Positions 1 through 5,161 of a DNA stretch of 6,068 nt are shown here, piece after piece (position 1 is the stretch's first letter; every line of letters begins with the position of its first letter). The notes below the pieces were generated by a model that was given only the letters and a program-made list of their open reading frames with translations, was not told the DNA's origin and searched no databases. The stretch spans positions 1-6,068 of the forward strand of contig JAEWAH010000242.1 in the NCBI GenBank assembly GCA_023391725.1, read 5' to 3'. A program made the translations under genes and the position numbers. Source of the stretch: Bacillota bacterium (GTDB lineage Bacteria > Bacillota > Clostridia > Christensenellales > Aristaeellaceae).

Positions 1-6
1 CCACAC

Positions 7-120
7 ATCAACCACCCCGGCGCTGCGCGCCACCCCTCCACTGGAGGGGAATGGAACGGCGCCGCCCAGCAAATTCCCCTCCAGTGGAGGGGTGGACCCG
101 AAGGGGACGGGGTGGTTGAT
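7..120. repeat. Paired inverted repeat, copy 1 (BIME/REP-like)
   Basis: Two arms face each other: 7-52 and 73-120. The outer 12 bases (7-18 and 109-120, ATCAACCACCCC and its complement) pair perfectly, as do the inner 23-base segments (30-52 and 73-95). Between these, the arms differ: the left has a GGCGC-TGC-GCGCC hairpin, the right a CCC-TTCG-GGT type hairpin when read on the minus strand. The inner segment itself contains a CCCCTCC-ACT-GGAGGGG hairpin. The centre (53-72) starts with GGAACGGCGCCGCCC. A related element with the arms in the opposite order lies at 2330-2455. This is a dispersed, non-coding, REP-like structure just upstream of leuD; no transposase is present in the window, so its mobility is inference. 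Confidence 0.85.
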
Positions 121-200
121 GAAGGACGCCTCAGATGTGGAGTCCTCAACCCCCAGTTTTTAAGAAGCATGCTTTGTAATGGTCCCCGAAGGTTCCCAAA

Positions 201-237
201 GGGCGACCGGAAAGTCCTGGTCGCGCCCGCAGGCGCG
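201..237 (+). other. Competing hairpins in the leuD leader
   Basis: Positions 201-208 (GGGCGACC) can pair with 219-228 (GGTCGCGCCC, with a two-base bulge), and 222-227 (CGCGCC) can pair with 232-237 (GGCGCG) around a CGCA loop. The two share 222-228 and cannot form together. They sit about 25 bases upstream of the leuD start. A 29-codon ORF (169-258) runs through them and stops three bases before leuD. No U-tract follows and the ORF has only two leucine codons, so a classical leucine attenuator is not supported. A folding accident in GC-rich DNA is quite possible. Confidence 0.2.
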
Positions 238-261
238 AAACCCCATGAGAGGAGATAGTAT

Positions 262-747
262 ATGAGCCTTACCGGAAACGTCCTTCATTACGGGGACAAC
301 GTTGATACCGACGTCATCATCCCTGCCCGGTACCTGAATACCTCCGACCCCAAGGAATTGGCCGCCCACTGCATGGAGGATATCGACCCCGATTTCCTCA
401 AAAAGCGCAAACCGGGCGATATCCTCGTGGCTGGTACCAACTTCGGCTGCGGCTCCTCCCGGGAGCACGCGCCCCTGGCCATCAAGCACGCCGGCATCTC
501 TTGCGTTATCGCCAAGAGATTTGCCCGCATCTTCTACCGCAACGCCATCAACACTGGGCTGCCCATCGTGGTATGCGACGGGGAATTTAGCCAGGGGGAC
601 GCGCTGGAAGTGGACCTTTTCGCCGGGGTTATCAAAAACCTGACCACCGGGAAGCAATACTCCTTCCCGCCCTTCCCATCTTTCCTGCAAAAGATTATCG
701 AGGCCGGCGGGCTGATGCAGGCCATGGCGGGAGGGAATCTCGAATGA
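262..747 (+). CDS. leuD: 3-isopropylmalate dehydratase small subunit (LeuD)
   Basis: This 161-residue protein is the small (swivelling-domain) subunit of isopropylmalate isomerase, which with the LeuC iron-sulfur subunit converts 2-isopropylmalate to 3-isopropylmalate in cytosolic leucine synthesis. Its length fits the short clostridial/archaeal LeuD type of about 160-170 residues. Visible family signatures are YGDNVDTDVIIPARYL (residues 10-25), the GTNFGCGSSREHAP turn (58-71) that contributes substrate-binding residues, and FYRNAINTGLP (91-101). In this family the residues after the P-A-R motif help set specificity; here they read YLNT, nearer the YLxT pattern of isopropylmalate enzymes than that of homoaconitase-type relatives (recalled, not computed). 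The ATG at 262 follows a GAGGAGA site at about 249-255. The stop overlaps the leuB start as ATGA. leuC is presumably upstream of position 1, beyond the paired repeat. Confidence 0.96.
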   Translation: MSLTGNVLHYGDNVDTDVIIPARYLNTSDPKELAAHCMEDIDPDFLKKRKPGDILVAGTNFGCGSSREHAPLAIKHAGISCVIAKRFARIFYRNAINTGLPIVVCDGEFSQGDALEVDLFAGVIKNLTTGKQYSFPPFPSFLQKIIEAGGLMQAMAGGNLE

Positions 748-1811
748 GATTTAACATCGCTCTTGTTCCCGGCGACGGCATCGGCCCGGAGATCACCGAA
801 GCCGCTGTAGCTGTGCTTCATGCCGTAGGAAAGAAGTTCGGCCACGAGTTCCGGTTTGAGTCTGTACCTGCCGGGGGCAACGCCATCGACGCTTTCGGCA
901 TCCCGCTGCCCGACGAATCCCTTCAAAAGTGTTTAAACAGCGACAGCGTGCTCCTGGCCGCCGTGGGCGGGCCCAAGTGGGACACGCTCCCCGGACACCT
1001 TCGCCCCGAGCGGGCATTGCTGGGTATCCGCAAGGAACTCAATCTCTTTGCCAACCTGCGCCCGGCCAAGCTCTCGCCTGTATTGAAAGAAGCCTGCCCC
1101 CTGCGCCCGGACATCGCGGCCCGGGGCATCGATATGATCATCATCCGTGAGCTTACCGGGGGATTGTACTTTGGGCCCCGGGGGCGCAAGGATACTGACC
1201 TTGGCCCCGCGGCCTTTGACACCGAGATCTACAGTGAGGGCGAGATCCTGCGCATCGGGCGCGTGGCCTTTGAAACCGCCCGCAAGCGCAGCAAAAAGGT
1301 CTGCTCCATTGACAAGGCCAACGTGATGGAAAGCTCCCGGCACTGGCGGGAAGTGATCCACCGCCTGGCTAAAGAATACCCGGATGTGACTGTCTCCGAT
1401 ATGCTGGTGGACAACGCCGCCATGCAGCTTGTCCGTGACCCTTCCCAGTTTGACGTGATCGTGACAAGCAACCTCTTTGGCGACATCCTCTCCGACGAGG
1501 CCTCGCAATTGACCGGCTCCATCGGTCTTCTGCCCTCCGCGTCTTTAGGCGAAGGCGCCCGGGGCATGTACGAGCCCATCCACGGTTCCGCCCCGGATAT
1601 CGCGGGCCAGGGCGTGGCCAACCCCATCGCCACCATTCTTTCCGCCGCCATGATGCTGCGCATGTCCTTCAACCTTCCGGACGCTGCCGACGCCGTGGAA
1701 TCCGCCGTGGATCGCGTGCTGGAATCAGGCGCCCGCACACGGGATATCGCCGCCGGTGGGGCGTGGCTTAAATGTGTGGAGATGACGAAGAGGATTATAG
1801 AGGAAATGTAG
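744..1811 (+). CDS. leuB: 3-isopropylmalate dehydrogenase (LeuB)
   Basis: This 355-residue cytosolic enzyme oxidises and decarboxylates (2R,3S)-3-isopropylmalate to 4-methyl-2-oxopentanoate with NAD+ and a divalent metal, the step after LeuCD. The length is normal and the chain looks intact. Signatures in order are VPGDGIGPE (8-16), GGPKWD (75-80), RKELNLFANLRP (96-107), RELTGGLYFG (135-144), DKANVM (190-195), SDMLVDNAAMQLV (218-230), TSNLFGDILSDEAS (241-254) and EPIHGSAPDIAG (277-288). By family analogy, Arg96, Arg106 and Arg135 bind substrate, Tyr142 and Lys191 are catalytic, Asp223, Asp247 and Asp251 bind metal, and 277-288 lies in the NAD-binding loop. The start codon overlaps the leuD stop (ATGA), with a GGGAGGG ribosome site inside the leuD end (about 729-735), so translation is probably coupled. 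A terminator at 1976-2000 probably closes the operon. Confidence 0.97.
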   Translation: MRFNIALVPGDGIGPEITEAAVAVLHAVGKKFGHEFRFESVPAGGNAIDAFGIPLPDESLQKCLNSDSVLLAAVGGPKWDTLPGHLRPERALLGIRKELNLFANLRPAKLSPVLKEACPLRPDIAARGIDMIIIRELTGGLYFGPRGRKDTDLGPAAFDTEIYSEGEILRIGRVAFETARKRSKKVCSIDKANVMESSRHWREVIHRLAKEYPDVTVSDMLVDNAAMQLVRDPSQFDVIVTSNLFGDILSDEASQLTGSIGLLPSASLGEGARGMYEPIHGSAPDIAGQGVANPIATILSAAMMLRMSFNLPDAADAVESAVDRVLESGARTRDIAAGGAWLKCVEMTKRIIEEM

Positions 1812-1826
1812 AATTGGGAAGATGAT

Positions 1827-1936
1827 TGCGGGGGAGCCTCCTTTTGATTCTTCGCATCGTACTGCGCTTCGCTTGTCCGGTGTTCCGCAGTCTTCAGATT
1901 CGCTCCGCTTATCCTCCGGACGGAGGTGCCCCCGCA
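1827..1936 (+). other. Strongly structured leuB 3' region, possible repeat or RNA element
   Basis: The ends form a long stem: TGCGGGGG (1827-1834) pairs with CCCCCGCA (1929-1936), and after one mismatch GCCTCC (1836-1841) pairs with GGAGGT (1922-1927, one G-U). GTCCGG (1875-1880) pairs with CCGGAC (1916-1921), which abuts the outer stem directly. An alternative inner helix is ACTGCG (1861-1866) with CGCAGT (1886-1891). No convincing coding frame occupies the stretch. It could be a 3'-UTR structure, a degenerate dispersed repeat, or a small RNA; the sequence alone cannot decide. Confidence 0.4.
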
Positions 1937-1975
1937 CCCCTTCCAGGAAAACTTCATCAATGGAAGGATACTAAA

Positions 1976-2000
1976 GGCTCCCTCCAGAGGGAGCCTTTTT
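1976..2000 (+). terminator. Intrinsic terminator after the leu operon
   Basis: GGCTCCCT (1976-1983) pairs with AGGGAGCC (1988-1995) around CCAG, followed by five T (1996-2000) and ATTTC. Three A precede the stem, so the opposite strand has only a TTT tract and would terminate less well. It is about 165 bases after leuB, the only upstream plus-strand gene, and protects the convergent minus-strand genes from leu read-through. Confidence 0.85.
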
Positions 2001-2030
2001 ATTTCAGATGCTGAACACAGTCACAAGAAT

Positions 2031-2060
2031 CGTCCCCGGCAGCATGAACTGCCAGGGACG
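2031..2060 (-). terminator. Hairpin downstream of the holin gene, weak terminator candidate
   Basis: CGTCCC (2031-2036) pairs with GGGACG (2055-2060), then after one C-A mismatch GGCAG (2038-2042) pairs with CTGCC (2049-2053) around a CATGAA loop. It begins 26 bases past the holin stop on the minus strand. There is no proper U-tract on that side (ATTCTTGTG follows), and on the plus strand the T-run starts about 14 bases away, so it may instead be a barrier to 3' decay or a factor-dependent end. Confidence 0.3.
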
Positions 2061-2085
2061 TGAAAGGCGTCAGTGTTTTTTCTTT

Positions 2086-2283
2086 TTAGAAATGCTCCGC
2101 ATCCGTAGGGTTGTTCAGCACCCCGAAGGCTGCCAGCAGGGTAAGCAATGCATCCACTAGATGCTGGAGGGGTTCCTGGGTGATGCCCAAGGTGTCGTAC
2201 AGGCCCAGGTTGCCAAGCAGGGTCAGGATGGTAGCGGCGATGGCCGCCCAGGTGACTTTGGATTTCCAGCGGGATTGGGTCAT
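2086..2283 (-). CDS. Small phage-type holin
   Basis: A 65-residue membrane protein of the size and pattern of Firmicutes prophage holins, which form lesions in the cytoplasmic membrane and let endolysin or other cargo reach the wall. A short basic N-terminus (SRWKSK, 4-9) is followed by one hydrophobic segment (about 11-28, VTWAAIAATIL...), a short loop (YDTLGITQEPLQ), a second hydrophobic helix (about 43-56, VDALLTLLAAFGVL) and a polar end, NNPTDAEHF, which resembles the NxPT tails of small phage holins. The ATG at 2283 is chosen because AAGGAGA lies at 2291-2297 with seven bases of spacing; an in-frame extension to 2346 has no such site. It is the last minus-strand gene before the convergent leu operon and is separated from the endolysin pair by a paired inverted repeat. 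The exact holin family was not determined. Confidence 0.8.
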   Translation of the reverse strand: MTQSRWKSKVTWAAIAATILTLLGNLGLYDTLGITQEPLQHLVDALLTLLAAFGVLNNPTDAEHF

Positions 2284-2329
2284 GGGAATCTCTCCTTTCA
2301 TTTGTGGGAGTGTCTTCATGTTGCACATA

Positions 2330-2455
2330 GGGCAGCGCCGCTCCATTCCCCTCCAGAGGAGGGGTGGACCCCGAAGGGTACAGGGTGGTTGAAAGCGTCA
2401 AGCCCTACGATCAACCACCCCGGCGCTGCGCGCCACCCCTCCTCTGGAGGGGAAT
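2330..2455. repeat. Paired inverted repeat, copy 2 (BIME/REP-like)
   Basis: This element is related to the one at 7-120 but its arms come in the opposite order. The TTCG-type arm (2345-2392) comes first, a 17-base spacer follows, and the GGCGC-TGC-GCGCC arm (2410-2455) is last. The 23-base inner segments (2345-2367 and 2433-2455) are perfect inverted complements. A further 15 bases at 2330-2344 match, on the opposite strand, the centre of copy 1 (53-67) at 13 of 15 positions, so the repeat unit is about 60 bases rather than 46. The ACCC-TTCG-GGGT hairpin read on the minus strand has a C-G-closed UUCG tetraloop. It lies between the holin and the coiled-coil gene and may affect the holin's expression. 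Confidence 0.85.
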
Positions 2456-2505
2456 GAACCTCCGGTCGGGCAGGCCCGGTACGGTGCGCAGGCTCCTCTG
2501 GAGGT

Positions 2506-2793
2506 TTACCCTCCCCCATTTGGGGGCATATTGAGAAGCTCGTCCACGCGGCGGTGGGCCTGTTTGACCGATTCCTCACACCGGGTCACCCGGATATTCA
2601 ATTCGCCCAGATTTTGTGCCATGGCCTTTTGATCAATGACCATCTCATCGATCCTGTTCTTGATGTAGCCAACGTCGCTTTTCATCTGCGCATCCGAGGC
2701 GGCGTCCTGGCGCTTGCTTCTGAACATGGCGCTTACCAGCGACAGCGCGGCCAGGATGGCCATGATCAGCGCCATGCTTTCCGAAAAGCTCAT
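2506..2793 (-). CDS. One-TM coiled-coil protein of the lysis cassette (XhlA-like)
   Basis: A 95-residue protein with a hydrophobic N-terminal segment (about 5-23, ESMALIMAILAALSLVSAMF), a basic stop-transfer stretch (RSKR, 25-28) and a long heptad-like helical tail (about 35-88, including VGYIKNRIDEMV and LGELNIRVTRCEESVKQAHRRVDELL). The layout suits a membrane-anchored cytoplasmic coiled coil, as in phage holin-associated proteins of the XhlA/hemolysin type, but with the membrane segment at the opposite end from classical XhlA, so the family label is tentative. The ATG at 2793 follows GGAGG at about 2801-2805; the endolysin stop (TGA, 2797-2795) is one base upstream, giving TGAGATG and likely translational coupling. 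The gene end forms a CCCCCAAATGGGGG hairpin. It may be a holin partner or a second holin. Confidence 0.65.
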   Translation of the reverse strand: MSFSESMALIMAILAALSLVSAMFRSKRQDAASDAQMKSDVGYIKNRIDEMVIDQKAMAQNLGELNIRVTRCEESVKQAHRRVDELLNMPPNGGG

Positions 2794-2794
2794 C

Positions 2795-3673
2795 TCACGC
2801 GCCTCCCTGTTCCGCAATCGTCGCGCCGGGATACTTTGCCGCCAGCTCCTGCGCCGCCGTCAAATCAAGATCCGGGATATGAACGGTGTAGCGGGCTTCT
2901 TCCCCAGGCTCACCTTCTTCCCCGGGCTCGCTCCCCTCTTGGGAGCCCGCCAGCAGTGCAGCCCAGGTGCTTGTCCCTACGACGCCGTCCACCGAAAGCT
3001 TCTCCCTGGCCTGGAAAGTGAGCACCGCAGCCATCGTCTCCGCCCCAAAGACGCCGTCCGCCCCGTACTTGGGAAGGGGGCAGCCCGCCGCGATGAGCAG
3101 GTTTTGCATCCGTTTCACGTCCTGGCCTTTTAATCCCTTTTTTAAGGTGGGCAGGCCTGCTTCCGTTGGCGTTTCCGTTGATGCTTCCCCATCGATGTCG
3201 CGAAGGCGCGCCCAGTGGGTGAAGGAGCAATCGGCAATCTTCCTTTTGACCACCCCGTAGGCGTGGCCCCGGGCCTCCACCTCGAACCCATCCCCCACAG
3301 TCACGGCCACGTGCTTCATGCGCCCGGTTTTTGAATCCCGGATAAACAGGAACACAGCTTTTTCGCCGCTGGGCAGCGCATCGATGGTCCCCTTTTGCGC
3401 CCATATATCCTGGTTCCACTGGCTTGTGGCCCCGGAAACAAGCTCATACCCCGCCTCTTTGGCCGCCCGGCGAGTTAGCTGCGCGCAGTCGTAACACACC
3501 TTGCCCATCCAGTATTTGCGACCATAGTAAAAGATGTGTTCCGCGCAGTCGGGATACTGTTTGGCCTGGGCCGTTAAATGCGCTTCCGTGCACACCCAGC
3601 CCGTGGCCCCGTAAATATACCCGCAGCCCACACGGTCGATGGCCGCTTGGGCAATGGCTCCCCGTTTATCCAT
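2795..3673 (-). CDS. Endolysin: cysteine peptidase/amidase plus peptidoglycan-binding domain
   Basis: A 292-residue cell-wall hydrolase that probably cleaves peptidoglycan peptide or amide bonds after release through the holin. Residues 1-160 look like an NlpC/P60-type papain-fold domain: the presumed nucleophile is Cys63 in VCYDCAQLTRRAAKEAG, the presumed base is His121 in MKHVAVTVGDGF, with Glu133 or His137 as third residue. Residues about 174-242 form a peptidoglycan-binding type-1 domain (KGLKGQDVKRMQNLL, DGVFGAETMAAVLTFQ, DGVVGTSTWAALL). An acidic Gly/Glu linker (244-260) leads to a 32-residue tail (YTVHIPDLDLTAAQELAAKYPG) of unknown role. There is no signal peptide, as expected for a holin-dependent lysin. 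The start at 3673 begins the recognisable domain; 3694 is an in-frame alternative, and neither has a strong ribosome site. The stop is coupled to the next gene. Confidence 0.85.
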   Translation of the reverse strand: MDKRGAIAQAAIDRVGCGYIYGATGWVCTEAHLTAQAKQYPDCAEHIFYYGRKYWMGKVCYDCAQLTRRAAKEAGYELVSGATSQWNQDIWAQKGTIDALPSGEKAVFLFIRDSKTGRMKHVAVTVGDGFEVEARGHAYGVVKRKIADCSFTHWARLRDIDGEASTETPTEAGLPTLKKGLKGQDVKRMQNLLIAAGCPLPKYGADGVFGAETMAAVLTFQAREKLSVDGVVGTSTWAALLAGSQEGSEPGEEGEPGEEARYTVHIPDLDLTAAQELAAKYPGATIAEQGGA

Positions 3674-3702
3674 AACCTCACCACCCGATCCCATCGTACA
3701 AC

Positions 3703-3728
3703 AAAACGGCCGGGATTTCTCCCGGCCG
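3703..3728 (-). terminator. Minus-strand intrinsic terminator or attenuator before the endolysin
   Basis: CGGCCGGGA (3707-3715) and TCCCGGCCG (3720-3728) form a perfect nine-pair stem with a four-base loop, followed on the minus strand by TTTTGTTGT. It lies 115 bases after the 81-residue immunity-like gene and about 30 bases before the endolysin start. It therefore either ends the toxin/immunity transcript or attenuates the lysis genes. Confidence 0.7.
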
Positions 3729-3743
3729 CCCCGCAGGCAGAGA

Positions 3744-3749
3744 ATTATA
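3744..3749 (-). promoter_or_regulatory. Possible -10 box for the endolysin transcript
   Basis: The minus strand reads CTATAATTC here, a perfect TATAAT about 70 bases before the endolysin start. No good -35 hexamer is seen 16-18 bases upstream. If used, the terminator-like hairpin at 3707-3728 would form in the first 30 or so bases of the message. Support is one hexamer only. Confidence 0.25.
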
Positions 3750-3843
3750 GATTTGGTCGGCCGAAGCAGGATTTTCAGGGAAAACAGTTGCAGCAAAGGG
3801 TCAGGGAAATTTGCAATGCTTTTCTCGAAAACAGGCTGCGATT

Positions 3844-4089
3844 TCAGCTTTTACTGAAGCTTCGCCTAATCTCATTTTCAAGCCCAGCAAGAATCGCTTT
3901 CTCGCCCATTTCCAGCGGAAAACCGTCACCATCTTCATGCCAGTGTTTTTCTGCTTCCTCATACGAATCAGCGTATTCGATCAAGAAGCCAAGTGATTGC
4001 ACATATTGTGGTATGCAGTACACTCCTCCTTTTTCATAATTCACCTCTCCGTTGACGACAGGCTCTGCAAAATCAAGATCAAAAAACAT
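3844..4089 (-). CDS. Small acidic protein, second immunity-like gene
   Basis: An 81-residue soluble protein with no signal peptide or membrane segment and a strong acidic excess (17 Asp/Glu against 6 Lys/Arg by hand count). Notable stretches are VYCIPQYVQSLGFLIEYADSYEEAEKHW (24-50) and EDGDGFPLEMGEKAILAGLENEIRRSF (52-78). I do not recognise the family. Size, acidity, AT-rich composition and position downstream of a toxin-like gene suggest an immunity protein, by context only. The start is doubtful: the good AGGAG site (4113-4117) is correctly spaced for an ATG at 4103 in another frame, which stops after 20 codons. One extra T in the six-T run just inside the gene (4081-4086) would join that start to this frame, giving an N-terminus MDEVACFFDLDFAEP. 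The gene may therefore be five residues longer with a frame error, or be broken. Confidence 0.6.
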   Translation of the reverse strand: MFFDLDFAEPVVNGEVNYEKGGVYCIPQYVQSLGFLIEYADSYEEAEKHWHEDGDGFPLEMGEKAILAGLENEIRRSFSKS

Positions 4090-4164
4090 GCAACTTCATC
4101 CATATGGTTTCGCTCCTCATATCACGGCAGCAAATCGCCATATTGCCATCGGGCTAACGCTCCT

Positions 4165-4644
4165 TTAAAATGTTAGTTGCAAGTCATTGGAGATAATTGG
4201 TTTCAACCACAATGCCTGCAGCTCCCCTTGTATATTTAATACAGCTATTGCATTGTCAATGAAATTAACATTTATCGTTCGGTCTCCAGTTTCAGGCTTT
4301 CCAATACATACCCATTCTGTCTCTTCATCAAAATAGGTTTTCCATTCGTTATGCCGATCCAATCTCCATGTTCCATAATCAAAATCTTCCTCTAGCTTCA
4401 ACGCACATTTAATGGAACTTTCCGGCGCGAAAAGTTTCTGCTTAATCCAGGAATGAGCAGGAGATAGACCGAAAACTTGATTTGAGCACATGGTGTCTGA
4501 ATCAAACCCTATGTTCACATAGGCTATGAGCAAGGTGATATCTGACCTTATATCGGGTAATGTATCAAATCCCTTTTCTTCAGGGCTGTAAAAGACTTTT
4601 CCATCGGCACTATCCTTTTCATAGCAGGCGCTGAGCTTTATCAT
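4165..4644 (-). CDS. Putative immunity protein for the adjacent toxin-like domain
   Basis: A 159-residue soluble protein with an acidic balance (26 Asp/Glu, 15 Lys/Arg by hand count) and no signal peptide, membrane segment or metal motif. Trp- and Asp-rich segments such as DFDYGTWRLDRHNEWKTYF and a hydrophobic end (NAIAVLNIQGELQALWLKP) suggest a compact beta-rich fold. I do not recognise a named family. The ATG at 4644 has a strong AAGGAGGG site (4649-4656) that overlaps the stop codon of the toxin-like gene, leaving a ten-base gap, so the two are almost certainly co-expressed. In polymorphic toxin loci the gene directly after the toxin tip is usually its specific inhibitor; that is the basis for the call. 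DNA here is distinctly AT-rich: positions 4201-4320 have 46 G/C of 120. Confidence 0.6.
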   Translation of the reverse strand: MIKLSACYEKDSADGKVFYSPEEKGFDTLPDIRSDITLLIAYVNIGFDSDTMCSNQVFGLSPAHSWIKQKLFAPESSIKCALKLEEDFDYGTWRLDRHNEWKTYFDEETEWVCIGKPETGDRTINVNFIDNAIAVLNIQGELQALWLKPIISNDLQLTF

Positions 4645-4654
4645 AGGGCCCTCC

Positions 4655-5161
4655 TTAATTTACAAAGTTAAAGTGAACAATTGTGTTGGTATCAAGATCA
4701 ACTACAAGTTCCCAGATGCCATCAGCACCCCTGAAATAACCTGGTACATCCCATCGCCAACCATTTTTTAGCGAACTATCCTTAACAGGAGTTCCTGCAT
4801 TCATAATTTCCCCAACAAGAGAATTCGTTCCACTTGAATCAATGTAAGGTCTTGCAACTTCTCCTTTGTATGGTCCTTTTTTTACAAAATCATTCATCTT
4901 GATTTGTACCGTTTGGCTATTTTTCAGGTCGTATGCCTTGGGGATCTGTATCGCACTTCCGACCTCCGCAGTCTGGCCCTCAAGGCCCGCATCATTCCCC
5001 GGCGACGAATAGGAAGACTGGCTGCCCTTGAAATTTTCCTCTGTCCCATACTGCTCAAGATTGTCGAAGCGATTGTTTCCGAATTTGTGCCATTGAGCTG
5101 ATCCGGCCGGAGGTGCCTGCTTCGCCAGGGTCAAAAGATTTTGCCGTTCCTGCAAAGGCAT
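4655..5161 (-). CDS. Polymorphic-toxin-like C-terminal domain (frame-separated from its N-terminal part)
   Basis: The 168-residue frame carries a globular domain at about 86-168 (MNDFVKKGPYKGEVARPYID, GWRWDVPGYFRGADGIWELV, DTNTIVHFNF) that resembles C-terminal tips of RHS/polymorphic toxins of gut Firmicutes, and a linker with AQWHKFGNNRFDNLEQYG (22-39). Biochemical activity is unknown; a small RNase-type fold would fit the compact beta-rich end but no catalytic set is identified. The ATG at 5161 has no convincing ribosome site. The first 36 codons overlap the upstream gene in another frame, which suggests the two were one protein now separated by a one-base shift. The frame could still be made by frameshifting or internal initiation; otherwise this is a pseudogene. 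An immunity-like gene starts ten bases downstream. Confidence 0.6.
   Translation of the reverse strand: MPLQERQNLLTLAKQAPPAGSAQWHKFGNNRFDNLEQYGTEENFKGSQSSYSSPGNDAGLEGQTAEVGSAIQIPKAYDLKNSQTVQIKMNDFVKKGPYKGEVARPYIDSSGTNSLVGEIMNAGTPVKDSSLKNGWRWDVPGYFRGADGIWELVVDLDTNTIVHFNFVN

Noticed and set aside
7..120. CRISPR array or insertion-sequence end
   Set aside because: Units are inverted, not direct, with no regular spacers, and no transposase ORF lies between or beside them.
160..1960. Long minus-strand open frames over leuD and leuB (for example 160-690, 933-1508 and 1229-1960)
   Set aside because: They lie opposite two unmistakable plus-strand genes, have low-complexity GC-driven composition and no ribosome sites.
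2021..2457. Open frames running through the second paired repeat on both strands
   Set aside because: They are created by repeat sequence and by the strand opposite the holin; the holin has the only good ribosome site there.
2513..2526. CCCCC/GGGGG hairpin at the end of the coiled-coil gene as a terminator
   Set aside because: No T-tract follows on the minus strand; the bases are coding Pro-Asn-Gly residues.
2554..4039. Plus-strand open frames opposite the endolysin and coiled-coil genes
   Set aside because: The minus-strand frames carry recognisable domains and coupled starts; the plus-strand translations show no motif.
4110..4142. Ten-codon ORF (MAIWRFAAVI) with a fair ribosome site between the two immunity-like genes
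   Set aside because: Too short to judge; its site may simply be part of the spacer, and nothing else supports it as a gene.
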